DNA of 64,000 nucleotides from Sipunculus nudus (GCA_026874595.1 CM049310.1:22048058-22112057); one strand, 5' to 3'. Positions 37,240 through 47,552 are shown, counted from the first letter of the stretch. Notes: generated by a model from the sequence alone, not told the origin. Translations and numbers: made by a program.

Positions 37240-37560
37240 TGCCCTTTTTGTTTGTTTCAGCAGACTTAAGAAGACCGTCGGCAAAATATAGTTTATGCGG
37301 CTGAACCTAAAGACCGTTTATCGCTGCAGTGATTAAACCAGGCCCATTAATGACAATCCAGCATGGTCCCTAATCAAATAAAATTTAACTGCTGATTGCT
37401 TCTCAGGAGAGATGCTGGATCTTCATCATGGAAAGACTCATTGTTTGACTTGTCATGTCTAACAACAGTTTCTCCAGTGGCCTATATTCGACTGACCCCA
37501 GGTCGTAATGATGCGTGTGCAATGTTAAATGTTATTTAATCCGATTATGGCGTTTTATTA
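37240..37560. promoter_or_regulatory. Candidate conserved non-coding block
   Basis: Balanced composition with no repeats and no frames, and cores such as CCATTAATGACAATCC, CCTAATCAAATAAA and AACAACAGTTTCTCC. It lies just downstream of the predicted end of the ELH-like gene. Regulatory function is a guess. Confidence 0.25.
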
Positions 37561-37939
37561 ACATAATTTTTAAATGTAGACAAATAAACCACGACAAATA
37601 ACACTACTTATTCAACACTTAATTTGCATTCATATGACACTTTGTTATATGGGGGCCTTTGATGAGATATTTAATTTTTTTTTCAGTAATTTCTATCATT
37701 TGGGTAAAAGCTGAACACATGGAAACATAAAATACTTCGGTCAATACACGACTAAATTCGCAAGACGCTTAGATTTGAATCGGCATGATATTCATCATTC
37801 ATATTGATAAATGTAAGGTTCAGTGCTTGAATGACCAACGAGTTATGGACCGTACTTTCTACCACTAAATAGTTGTTGAGAGCTTCCTGTTACTATCACC
37901 AAACAAAGAATATTGATTGACACAAACCGCGTGTTAATT

Positions 37940-39027
37940 AATAAATAAATAATTTATTCATAATATTATATAATATTTCACATGAACACAATACATTTTA
38001 ATTTCTTTGCAAAACACAACCAACGATGACTACGGATCGACAAGATGTCTAAGTGCAAATGTCATCTTAAATAAACGCCTACAAGACGAAGTAATGTACC
38101 GAAGTAAACTACATTTTCGTGCATGAACTGAAGGGCTGGCACCTTCTTTGTGTACATATATATTCTTAATACATCAAAACATTATCTTTGTGGTAAAATC
38201 CATTGTCACTGGACAATATATAACTGGCCTCTAGATTGAGGTACCATATCCATGATGAAAAAAGAGTCTGGCAGCCTCATTTCAAACCTGTGTCCTAGGT
38301 TTAGAAAAATCGCATTCACTTGCAATAGAAGACGTTCTGACTCGGAGAACCCCCTATACCAGATTGTTGACTTATTGGATTTATCCGCTGACCATATGCC
38401 ATCAATTTACTTTCATTCTTGTGCATGTCTGGGAAAAATCCCTACAGCATGTGCAAACCATCTCGACCCTTAAATTGATTGCCTTGCTTTGTTTCTAACT
38501 CCTTTTAGACATGTGATACTGACATTTAAAAAGAAATATATTACACAATGATAAATATGAAGTAGATGAGAAAAATTAATGAAAGAGATACCAGTCTGGG
38601 TATTGTATTTCATATTATATATAGTATAAACCAATGTATGTCTCATCGGAAATGCATGACATTTATAGTTTGTAACTGCACTAATTTACCACTGTATTTA
38701 TATATGAATGCATTGGTTTGATAATAGGTTTGATAAAAACACTTGAATGAATGAGGTAAAATCTGATAAAACAAACAGAAAAAAAACATAAGCAGTATCG
38801 GATAACGAAACATTCATCAAGATGAAGGTAATTGTAAGCAAGTCATCTTTGTAGGTATCACAAAGAAACGAAAGTGTGAAATTTATTGGTAACGGTGGAT
38901 GAGTCCCGTATATGCCCCATGACTCCGTCGTCATAGTCGATCGTTTGCCATTAACAATGTCGTATTGCGGGACCATAAACCGTTCCGTGCTGTTTGCTTT
39001 TCGTGCTCCTCGGGTGTAATAGAGGAT
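37940..39027 (-). other. Predicted 3'-untranslated exon of the ELH-like gene
   Basis: On the minus strand a strong splice acceptor, TTGCTCTCTTCTTTGCAG, ends at 39028. The best donor after the ELH-like stop codon is ATACAG|GTCAGT with the intron starting at 40967, so the two would join across a 1.9-kb intron. The exon would then run to an AATAAA at 37958-37953 (minus strand). If spliced so, the stop codon lies about 13 nt before the junction, which is compatible with a stable mRNA. The exon has an open frame from its first base (ILYYTRGARKANSTER...), which could also make it a coding exon of another transcript. All of this is inference from splice signals. Confidence 0.35.
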
Positions 39028-39765
39028 CTGCAAAGAAGAGAGCAATCATATATTATAATTGATTAATAAAGGATTTATTATAATATGTAAGTAAGTTTTG
39101 GGCATGTTCAGAATTTTGACGTATGACAGGCACAGAATGGCCGAAGAAAATCGGGTTTCAAAATAAGTATTGAATACGTATGATAAACTAATACACGCCG
39201 GCCAAAACACTCACCGAGAAATGTGGTATGTTAGAGGTCGTCCTATGCCACAACATGTTATTATTTCCTACTATTATATACAACTATCGCAAAATATTGC
39301 AGGAAAAGGTGGCAAGAAAACGCTCGTAAAATGATACCGCGTGAGGCGGATACAATACTTGAGGGGGCGGTCAATATATAATGTTGTTTTTAAATGTCTA
39401 GAGAACCATATGCAAGCCAAATGGGAAAAGGAGAAATATGTACCTTGGCTTATATAACAAGAGAAATTTTACAAAATTACCAAATGTAGAATTCATTAAT
39501 ATATCATGAAGTTCAGCAAGATTGAAAAAAAAATCTGGTTAGAATCCCTTGAGACACATGTCTTGTTTATCAGAGGAGGATCCCAATAAACCTTATTGAG
39601 ATATTCCATTAAATATAAAACATAAAGCTAAACCGGAAAACTTCGTAAAAACAGGTGTGATCAAATTCCATTCATGTTATGAGACACATCTTATCAGACA
39701 ACTTCCCTTATTAATTAGAAGCCTGGATGAAAAAATTTTTTTTTAGATATTGCGACGCATATGAA

Positions 39766-39810
<45 letters not shown>

Positions 39811-40966
39811 ATATATATATATATATATTTATATATATAATTGACAAATTCATAAAAAATTCATTTTAATTATGAAAACAGGTAAATTAGAAGTGAATGT
39901 AATGAATAGATTTTTTAAGGATAAAGCTATGCATATGAAAGTCAAACTTAAAAACAAAATCATAAAATATAATAAAAATATTCAATTGTGACCAAAATTT
40001 AATCAGGTTTGAAAACCTATGAGATACGCCTGCACATTATGTTTTTTATTTGTTCGTGCCAAGGAAGAGTTACACGTTTACACCAATCATTAACAACGTG
40101 ACTATAGAAAATGAAGGGTCACTGTAAAATGTTCAACAATCCTTGAGGTACGAGATATAAGCGAGAATTTTCCTGTTTTTCAAGATATCAGTCAAGACTT
40201 TTTTATATAATTCAACATATTAGGCCAGATCTTTTAATTTTGGCTTACGAACATTTTAAGGAGGAGCTGTTGATGGGAGGATAGAAAAAAGGATGTTTTA
40301 ACCATCACACAGTTTTATGATTATGTTAAAAGGCATTGAAGTCATTAATAGGAGTATTTACGCCCGTGGTAAACATTTAAGCTCAGTTTAAATCTTAGGC
40401 CAGCAAAAATAAAATATAAAACAGGAAGAATCATACGTTGCTTTGGGTCTTGAGATTCGTATCCTGCGTTAAATATACCTGTATATAACCGGTCATGTAA
40501 GAATGAGTTTTAAATTTTCATTTTTCAGTTTTAAGTAAATCTGAAGTTGTAGGGTTCGTAAAGTAAAAAAAAAGCATGGTATAACTCCATGTGACAACGG
40601 AATCTTTCAGGTCCGTGCCTTTCTACATCCCGATGCGCATAACGCAGACTTAACACAAACACCCCCTTTTTTTCTTAAATCATATTTATATATTTGAGAT
40701 GTTATAGTTTTGTCGTCTGCATTTACATTTGTCAGATCCAGACCAAATAGCTCAGTCTAAGTGTGGAGAGGTTCAGTCCAGGGTGGAGAGGTTCGTTTGA
40801 ATTTTGAAAATAAACGTAGTAAAAAGAAACAAATGGACGGAAATAGTATAGATAAGAAAAAAATAGGAAAGATTGAAAGGAAAATAGTGACTTCAACATA
40901 TGTTTGGTTTAAAAAAAAAAGAAAAAAAAATCTTACACGTTTCTGTTTGAATATAAATGAGACTGA
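39028..40966 (-). other. Predicted intron of the ELH-like gene
   Basis: Bounded on the minus strand by GTCAGT at 40967 and TTTGCAG at 39028. It contains a (TA)n tract at about 39766-39840 and otherwise AT-rich sequence. A tRNA-like GCTCAGT and two copies of GTGGAGAGGTTC lie at about 40745-40795, too weak for a separate call. Confidence 0.35.
39766..39840. repeat. (TA)n microsatellite
   Basis: Interrupted TA tract of about 75 bp. Confidence 0.95.
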
Positions 40967-40980
40967 CCTGTATCAATTTT

Positions 40981-41379
40981 TCAGTGCCTTTTGACCACGT
41001 GTCTCTTGCCTATGTTGTGGAGTCTCTGCTCGGCCTTGGTTGCGTGTTCATGGTACTGTTTCCGGCGTTCAGCATAGAGCAAGTCGGACAGAGCGTCCAG
41101 GGTCATACCGATAGACAGGCGGCCACGACGGCTCGGGCCTTGGAAGAAATAGCTCTTCCAGTCATTTATGTATCTCTTGTTCGCGCCGGTTGAGTCTCCG
41201 TTATAATCAGCGGTTTCCTCGACCGTGACGGGTACTGGGGCGTATTCTCCCTCAGGACGTGGCTGTGCGAGCTCAAGCATTTGAAGGATCTGGTCTCGGC
41301 TGAGGTCACTTGGTCTTGCTCGGGATGACGGCAGGACGAACAACATCAGGAAAAATACAGCCACTGGCCAGGATCCCAT
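40981..41379 (-). CDS. Egg-laying hormone / DH44 / CRH-type neuropeptide precursor
   Basis: A 132-residue secreted prohormone. Residues 1-21 (MGSWPVAVFFLMLFVLPSSR + A) form a signal peptide. An acidic spacer runs to the dibasic KR at 68-69. A Trp/Phe-containing peptide (YINDWKSYFFQGPS, 70-83) follows and ends at RR 84-85. With cleavage after R87 (RRGR) the next peptide starts LSIGMTLDALSDLL and ends HNI before the amidation and cleavage signal GKR (124-126): 36 residues, C-terminally amidated. Aplysia ELH also has 36 residues and shares S2, I3, L7, A9, D12 and Q31-R32-L33, so the family assignment is strong. In molluscs such peptides act through secretin-type GPCRs and control egg laying and other processes; that role is by analogy. 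The first ATG in frame (41379) is chosen because the signal peptide starts there; the frame extends further upstream but without ATG. A short tail HVVKRH follows the GKR. Confidence 0.88.
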   Translation of the reverse strand: MGSWPVAVFFLMLFVLPSSRARPSDLSRDQILQMLELAQPRPEGEYAPVPVTVEETADYNGDSTGANKRYINDWKSYFFQGPSRRGRLSIGMTLDALSDLLYAERRKQYHEHATKAEQRLHNIGKRHVVKRH

Positions 41380-41466
41380 TGTCTGTGAACCTGTCGGGTT
41401 ATAAATAATACTCAGTAGAGGCAAGGCTCGCTGTCTTCGTGGTCCGGCTCATTCACGTCCGATGCC

Positions 41467-41474
41467 CGTATATA
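41467..41474 (-). promoter_or_regulatory. Possible TATA box of the ELH-like gene
   Basis: The minus strand reads TTTTATATACGGG about 90 bp before the start codon, which would place transcription start near 41440. The distance suits a short 5' leader, but the same site also reads TATATAAAAG on the other strand, and a spliced leader exon further upstream cannot be excluded. Confidence 0.35.
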
Positions 41475-41479
41475 AAAGT

Positions 41480-42200
41480 ACATACAAGTGCCCAAGATAT
41501 GAGTCTTGAAGAAAATCTGAACTGACCATGAAACCTAAACGTCTAGCTGCGTGATGAAGAGCGTGCTGTGGTCTGACTTTACTATGCTGATCTGTATCCT
41601 AGGATATCTTAGCGCTTCGGGAAGTATTCCAACACTAATGATAATACGTAAACGCCGACCCCATTATAAACGTTTGCCTTGTTTGCGGGCCTACTCTCAT
41701 ACGCCACGCCCATTAGCGCTTGATTAACGCGTACATTGTCCCACTAATAGTTGACGAAATACATACCGATTTTCCGGCTGACATTTATTAACACGGGTCT
41801 CAGGACCCACGACTGATTTGCCGTGTCAATCAAGCGTTTCACGTAGTTATACGAATAGGGTAACTGCAAAACAAATTAGCGTATGTCAAGGATATCGTCA
41901 TGTCTAAAGAAAGCGATATATATCAAATTATTGGTTAGTATACCACTGGAGCCGGTGACGCGGCACCCAACAGTAACATGGTGTGCAATTAGCCCTGACT
42001 TTTATTTAGTTTAGAGAGTGGGTCATTACCGCCATGCTGAGAATTGTTAGAAAATGAAGGGCTCTCAGTGATTTTGTCTCAAATAATAACTATGAGGCGC
42101 AACAATTAATAATGAAATGATGATGCTACAGACTGGCATGGCAAAGGTGTAAGTGTCACAGCAAAGGGATCGGAAATAGACTGACAGGGTATTCTTCTCA
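41480..42200. other. Upstream region of the ELH-like gene
   Basis: No other gene is visible. The stretch 41640-41850 has balanced composition with TAAT-type motifs (GATTAACGCGTACATTG, CACTAATAGTTG) and could hold promoter-proximal regulatory sites. No specific factor can be named. Confidence 0.3.
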
Positions 42201-42202
42201 TG

Positions 42203-42204
<2 letters not shown>

Positions 42205-42255
<51 letters not shown>

Positions 42256-42280
42256 CTATATATATGTGTATATATATATC
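42205..42280. repeat. (TA)n microsatellite, interrupted
   Basis: TA tract with TATG and TC interruptions. Confidence 0.95.
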
Positions 42281-42507
42281 GATTATGTTATGTTACTTCT
42301 TTATAACCATAAAGTTTACTGTATAGAATTATACTTAAAATATTGACCGATGAAATTCAGTCTGACTGAACACTGAACGTTCAAGGTAACTGCCGGGGTG
42401 TTGAAACTTGTTTTCTGCAGAGAGTTCCTTTTTCAATGCTGTCCGCTTCTTTATTGTTACTTTTTTATAACTCTAACATGATTATAATATTTTTGAATAT
42501 ATATTAT

Positions 42508-42510
<3 letters not shown>

Positions 42511-42562
<52 letters not shown>
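42511..42562. repeat. (TA)n microsatellite
   Basis: Pure TA repeat that directly abuts the hairpin element at 42564. Confidence 0.95.
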
Positions 42563-42563
<1 letters not shown>

Positions 42564-42568
<5 letters not shown>

Positions 42569-42675
42569 ATCATATACAGTTAGTTTTACTTCATGTACTA
42601 CAGAACTGTTTCGTGAGTACAGCTAACTAGCCGGCTCACTCTTCAGGTACTTGAACTAACTGTATATGATACATT
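42564..42675. mobile_element. 112-bp hairpin element (mini-MITE or foldback)
   Basis: AATGTATCATATACAGTTAG (42564-42583, continuing with T) is perfectly repeated in inverse orientation at 42655-42675. Inside, CATGTAC / GTACTTGA and GTGAG / CTCAC extend the fold. No coding content. Such short palindromic elements beside TA tracts are often DNA-transposon derivatives; class unknown. Confidence 0.6.
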
Positions 42676-42751
42676 ATTAATGCTCCCCTGCATGGTCGAG
42701 CACTTTCACTATGATGTAATGATGTATTGAATTTCTATGTGTATTACTTTG

Positions 42752-42753
<2 letters not shown>

Positions 42754-42837
<84 letters not shown>

Positions 42838-42925
42838 TGAATAGCCGTACATAGACAGGAACTGGAAGAACATGGGTACGATTCACATCGGCAGTGAACC
42901 ACCTTTAATATTTATTCTAGTTCTA

Positions 42926-42975
<50 letters not shown>

Positions 42976-43018
42976 CATTGTGTGTGTGTGTGAAAGAGAG
43001 AGAGAGAGAGAGAGAGAG
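42754..43018. repeat. Two composite microsatellites in opposite order
   Basis: 42754-42832 is (TA)n followed by (GA)n; 42926-43018 is (CT)n, (AT)n, (GT)n and (GA)n. The 94 bp between are of normal complexity. Confidence 0.95.
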
Positions 43019-44159
43019 CGATAAAAACGTATGTGTAACTCTTATTTACTGCAATATTTAATACCACAGCAAAGAAAAGTGTCACCTGCAGGGGCAGTCA
43101 GCGCATTCAAAAAGATTCAGATGGATATTCCGTAGCTTTTGTTTGTAACGATAAGCCGTTCTTGCCAAATAATAAGGTACACACATTTTCTTTTATTTCT
43201 GTGGAATTAATATACTTTAATTGTTTTAAACGGTCATGAAACAAAAATATCTTAAATAATGTATCGTAAAAGGATTGATTGCATTTAAGTAAACCGACAC
43301 TAAGTGGAAAGTTTCGATCAAATATGAAACTGCAATGCCACCAATCAAATTCCAATACATTACACACAATTAAAATACATACAACTGATATTTTAATTCA
43401 GATGATAATATGACTTATCATATAATCTTTATAAACATTAAGTTTCTATATTTTAATTGTACTCTCGCTCTTTAACTAAAAGATAGTCCAGCAGGTGGGC
43501 TAGACACCGAGCCTGGCTGACATTGATTAAGAATTAGACAAGATATAAATGGAGGCGGTTACTCATTGAAATTATCTCTTCTTATATTACAACTTGGTGT
43601 TAGTATAAACTAAAATAAAATATCTATACACCAATGAACTTTCATCGAAGGTTTCGCAGATTAAGTTTTTATAGTTACAATCTTCTTATACATATTCATA
43701 TTTGACTGTTTATACTCTCATAATATGCTTACAACAAAGTTATTTGTTAATAGTGCGCATATGCGCGTGAATCAGTCACATGTGTTTTGATGATATAATT
43801 TCTTTAATTCTTATTTTTTAAATTGTCCAAAATGTATTTTACGCATGTTCCGTCGTAAGTGGTTCCCATGTAGCGATGTAACCTATATTATTTATTTAGA
43901 GGGCAGCCTAATAAAACAGATATCTAAATATGCATGGAATCATTTTGTCATTCCGCGGTGACATTGTATTTATTTATTTTTTTTTAATCAAACATATGTA
44001 TATACAGGGTAGTCCGTTCAGGCGAGATTATCCGATCTGCCACTGGGCCCCATTGAGATATCAAATTCATAAAATGTAAAAGCATGTAAAGTACAATGAA
44101 CAGTGACAATACAACAAAATTCCACGGGAAGATATGAAATAAAACATGAATATATATTA
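43019..44159. other. Intergenic, nothing recognised
   Basis: AT-rich, with no gene or RNA. ATTA at 44156-44159 is the left target duplication of the following element. Confidence 0.45.
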
Positions 44160-44316
44160 TGTTACGGGGTGACATAAAAGCGGACCGAACTGTCTCGCTA
44201 GTGAAGCTTGCTTTGCTAGCGAAGCAGTTGGTAGGCCGGACTTGTACGCCACCGACCTGGGTTCGACTCCCGGATCGGCCCAGGATTTTTCCCCTCAGCA
44301 ATTTGTCTTCGTAACA
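44160..44316 (+). repeat. Left LTR of the TRIM, with tRNA-like pol III unit
   Basis: An A box TAGCGAAGCAGTTGG (44217-44231), a perfect B box GGTTCGACTCC (44260-44270) and a T5 run (44286-44290) stand in the order and spacing of a tRNA gene. The T arm CTGGG-TTCGACT-CCCGG pairs (one G-T pair) and a short GCG/CGC D stem is possible, but the acceptor stem does not pair, so it is tRNA-like and not a tRNA gene. Compared with the right LTR it has an extra ~21 bp containing a second A-box-like GCTAGTGAAGC (44197-44207). Confidence 0.8.
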
Positions 44317-44435
44317 AAATGGGGGCTCGTCTAATGTGCCGGTTAACTTTGTGGCCCAGGGAATAAGCTAACCAAAGTGTGACTTCTGGGATAATTAGTC
44401 TTGTTCTGATAGCAGAACGCTCTTAAGAGGGGGTG
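44317..44435 (+). promoter_or_regulatory. TRIM internal region: tRNA-Pro primer-binding site and polypurine tract
   Basis: The primer-binding site occupies 44320-44331 and the polypurine tract 44425-44435. The 93 bases between show no open frame of note and no recognisable packaging signal. Confidence 0.75.
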
Positions 44436-44571
44436 TGTTACGGGGTGACATACAAGCGGACAGATCTTTGCTAGCGAAGCGGTTGGTACGCCGGACTTGT
44501 ACGCCACCGACCTGGATTCGACTCCCGGATCGGCCCAGGATTTTTCCCCTCAAACATTTGTCTTCGTAACA
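44436..44571 (+). repeat. Right LTR of the TRIM, with tRNA-like pol III unit
   Basis: The A box TAGCGAAGCGGTTGG is at 44472-44486 and the B box at 44515-44525 (GATTCGACTCC, one change from consensus). The T5 run is at 44541-44545. The loop CTTGTAC between the boxes would read TGT as anticodon, hinting at a tRNA-Thr origin, but the anticodon stem pairs poorly. Confidence 0.8.
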
Positions 44572-47270
44572 ATTATCATGATATGCAACGTTATATACGG
44601 GACTCCCACGAGAATAAGAGAACTAGGAATTATATAACAGAATATGAAATAAAATATAATATGAAGTAGCATAAAGACACAAAGGAGGTTTCAACTTAAT
44701 ACGTGACCATTTTTTTAGATCTTTAAGGGGAAGATTGAAAGAGTTTACGTACAGATTTAGTTTAACAGAATTTGTTAGTTACTTTTGATGATATTCTCAC
44801 AGATCAGATGGTGCGATTTATCGTGTCTGCTGAAAGGAGTACTGAAAGGATTATGCGAAGTAAATACTCAATTCCTAAATCACGAATCAAATACTCGTGT
44901 ATGAGCGTGTTGACCTACACATTACTACAAAACTGAACGATTCTTGATATATTTATTAGCGTATAAGCTTTAAAATTTCTACTGGCATTTAGTTTCTAAT
45001 TCATTAGATAGAGATCAGACGACACTTCGTTTTAGAAGACACTCCTTTACGTAGCACCGAACAACTAACCCGCAAACTAACCACCCAAACGACAACGATA
45101 AAATCATGAGATTGTATACCTCCTGATTGATGCATAACGAGGATCTATATTCGATATTTACATTCTTGCAACATATAATGTGTCTTCCATGTACTCCCCA
45201 CAGAACGAACAAGGTCCCGTTTCCGCAAGAGAACGTTGATAAGACCACTGTGGAGCCCGCTTATTCTCCCAACAGGAATTCTCATCTTGTCACTTTTGCA
45301 CATGGTTCGTCCATGGGTTAGTAAGTATATATAGAAGTATTCATTATGCTCCTTTGTTTTCTGACACTTATATTACTTACGTTAATCACTTGACAAGAGC
45401 TCCAATCAAATGATTAATGTAACTTATATCCGCGCTAGGTGACGAGGTTTTATATTTCCCCCTTTTTCAAGTTGTTTGGTTTGTCTGTTGACAACTTTAA
45501 GGAAAATTATGCTTTGATTTGATTAAAATTGTGTGGAGATTTGCGGTAATACGAAATAACAATTTATACAATTTGAGGGTGATCTACTTCAGCATCTTAT
45601 GTGTTTCATTCGAAGAATTATATAGTTTTTTTATCACAAGGTAATTTCATTGTCCGGGCCTTGACCCTCAGCCATTCATAGGTATTATGGGCTGGCTTTG
45701 TTCTAAGATTCATCTGTGAATCAGGTGGGTGAACCGTGATATTTGGGAGGCCCACAAATTGAGACACAGGGAAGTAATACTATAATTCTGGCGAAGATAC
45801 CTTGTTAAATCACCCGGTAAAATCATCTAGTTAAATTATCTAGTCGTTGAAGTTTTTTATTCATATGTCTTTCTCAAACGTCGACCAACCAGAAACTTAA
45901 AGTTCATAGTTATAGAGTATTTAGAACATTCTACCTTTATGTCGCTCATGTCCCTTGTTTATCTGGTAGTGACGTCTTCCTAATGGTCTTACGTTTCCGT
46001 TAGCGGTACATAATATACGATATGCCATATGTACAGACATTCGTAAATTAGTCTAGGTATATCTTTTATCTGTGGAGATATATCTTATATCATGGAGGTA
46101 TAGTGGAGAGGAGACGATACTTGAATCATGGTCCATCATCAAAGGAACCCTTGTCTCAGCCACCGAGGTTTTATTGCTACTACCTGTTGTACTTGCTCGC
46201 GAGATCCTTGGTAAAAGTTGGTAGAAGTTATAAACTAGAATGGCTGTGTCTGATGCTTTTTTTTCGGACTGATAAGTGCAAGCTTTGTTTTGTAGGACAG
46301 TTTGAGAGGACTTTTAGGAAATATAACGCAAGCAGAAGTTGTGCAGTTTATGCTTTCGAAACTCTGATATACCGATATCAATATTTTGTTTTATGAAGTC
46401 CCCACCCGGCCGTACATAACCTCAGCAAAATCGTGGCAGAAGGCATGTGTATATAAAGTTTTGAATAGTACCATGTAAAATCCCGATTATATCGAATATT
46501 TTTCGAACAGTTACACTGCTATTCCTTTCAAAATATATGCTTTCCATTGATGCCGAATCGCGGTGTGTAACAATGCGATGAATGAAGCAAGCCGCTGCTC
46601 GAAAGTGAACTCCATGAGCCGAAAAATAAGTGGGCATGTCCTGCTTATCACTCAGTTCTGTCCTTTTTCCCCTGTTCGGAGTGGGGGACACGCTAGTTAA
46701 ACATCAGGTGGCCAAAACCCTTACATTAGTCACTGTAAAACGTACATCTTACAAATTCATTACATTCAAATGAATAATTTCCTAGTAGGCATTTGTTTTT
46801 TTTAAGCCTCGGATTAACCTGCAGGATTATATGGGATAACTATATTTACCAGCCGCCAACAGCCATATCAAAGTGCTTTTTACGCCTGAACACGGGGTTT
46901 ATATCAAGATCGCAAGCAGCATCTCCTGGCCTTTAAGTTTCTAGAAATTACTTCCTCCTTCCTGCCAGCATGCTTATATCTATGTATGAGAGTATGCTAC
47001 GTTCATAAGACTATTCAAACTTATAGAAAATGCAGTCAATTTGCGAATGTATGAGTTTGCCCCTCAAATTACATTTTAACTTTTGGTCTATATTTCTTTT
47101 ATTTAACCGACCAATTTATATAAAAAAAAATAACAAATGAAATCCACGATTTCGTACCCAATCAGCGGCAATTACGATCTTTGTATTCCATCTCACTACT
47201 TATACCAAAAAGAAAAATTGAATATTAAAAAAAATAGTACTTACCTGGCTGACAGCGCATAATTAGCCTA
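44572..47270. other. Intergenic, nothing recognised
   Basis: Several open frames of 64-97 codons occur (for example 46103-46396 plus, 46691-46422 minus) without domains or coding texture. A balanced, repeat-free stretch at about 46840-46980 (ACAGCCATATCAAAGTGCTT) could be conserved non-coding sequence. Confidence 0.35.
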
Positions 47271-47432
47271 CCCATTTGCCAAAACATCATACTGAAACGT
47301 GTAACAATTTAACAGGTGCAGAAACGAAAAAGCAAACAGCTCTAAGCAGTGGATGTGTTTGCTTCTTCCAGCCAGTGGCCCACTCCCGCAGGCCAAGAAG
47401 TCACCCTGTTATAGCCACGCCGTTACGTGATC

Positions 47433-47552
47433 ATGGGCACAGCGTCCCACTCCTCCATGTCAGAATGCGACATGCCGGAAAGCGGCCAGGAGTTCTGGGA
47501 GGAAGAAATTTTTCTTGCGCATTTAAAACATTGCTATCGGTGTAACAAGTAG
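47433..47552 (+). CDS. Small coding-like frame, 39 codons, unknown
   Basis: From ATG at 47433 the frame reads MGTASHSSMSECDMPESGQE and ends HLKHCYRCNK. It lies in a locally GC-richer patch (47370-47510) that also supports an overlapping open frame at 47276-47545, so the patch may be an exon, a transposon relic, or neither. No domain or family is recognised and no Kozak or splice context decides between frames. Confidence 0.15.
   Translation: MGTASHSSMSECDMPESGQEFWEEEIFLAHLKHCYRCNK

Larger units (their letters stand above)
44160..44571 (+). mobile_element. TRIM: miniature LTR retrotransposon with pol III promoter inside each LTR
   Basis: The two ends are direct repeats, 44160-44316 (157 bp) and 44436-44571 (136 bp), both starting TGTTACGGGGTGACATA and ending TTTGTCTTCGTAACA. 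ATTA flanks both sides (44156-44159, 44572-44575). Three bases after the left LTR, TGGGGGCTCGTC (44320-44331) matches the primer-binding site complementary to the 3' end of tRNA-Pro. AAGAGGGGGTG (44425-44435) is a polypurine tract directly before the right LTR. The internal part is only 119 bp and codes for nothing, so the element must be moved by the proteins of an autonomous relative. Each LTR carries a tRNA-like unit (see separate entries). The LTRs differ at about 5% of positions plus one duplication, so the insertion is not very recent. Confidence 0.85.

Noticed and set aside
38252-38473. 73-codon plus-strand frame with ATG
   Set aside because: It lies antisense to the predicted 3'UTR of the ELH-like gene and has no recognisable domain.
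40745-40800. tRNA-like GCTCAGT ... GGTTCG pair
   Set aside because: Spacing and stems do not form a tRNA and the GTGGAGAGGTTC doublet explains the similarity.
40957-41193. Plus-strand frame over the neuropeptide gene
   Set aside because: It is the shadow of the well-supported minus-strand coding sequence.
44205-44290. Functional tRNA gene in the TRIM LTR
   Set aside because: A and B boxes and T arm are good, but the acceptor stem does not pair and the anticodon stem is poor.
43984-44301. 105-codon minus-strand frame across the left TRIM LTR
   Set aside because: The apparently protein-like part is the antisense of the tRNA-like LTR segment.
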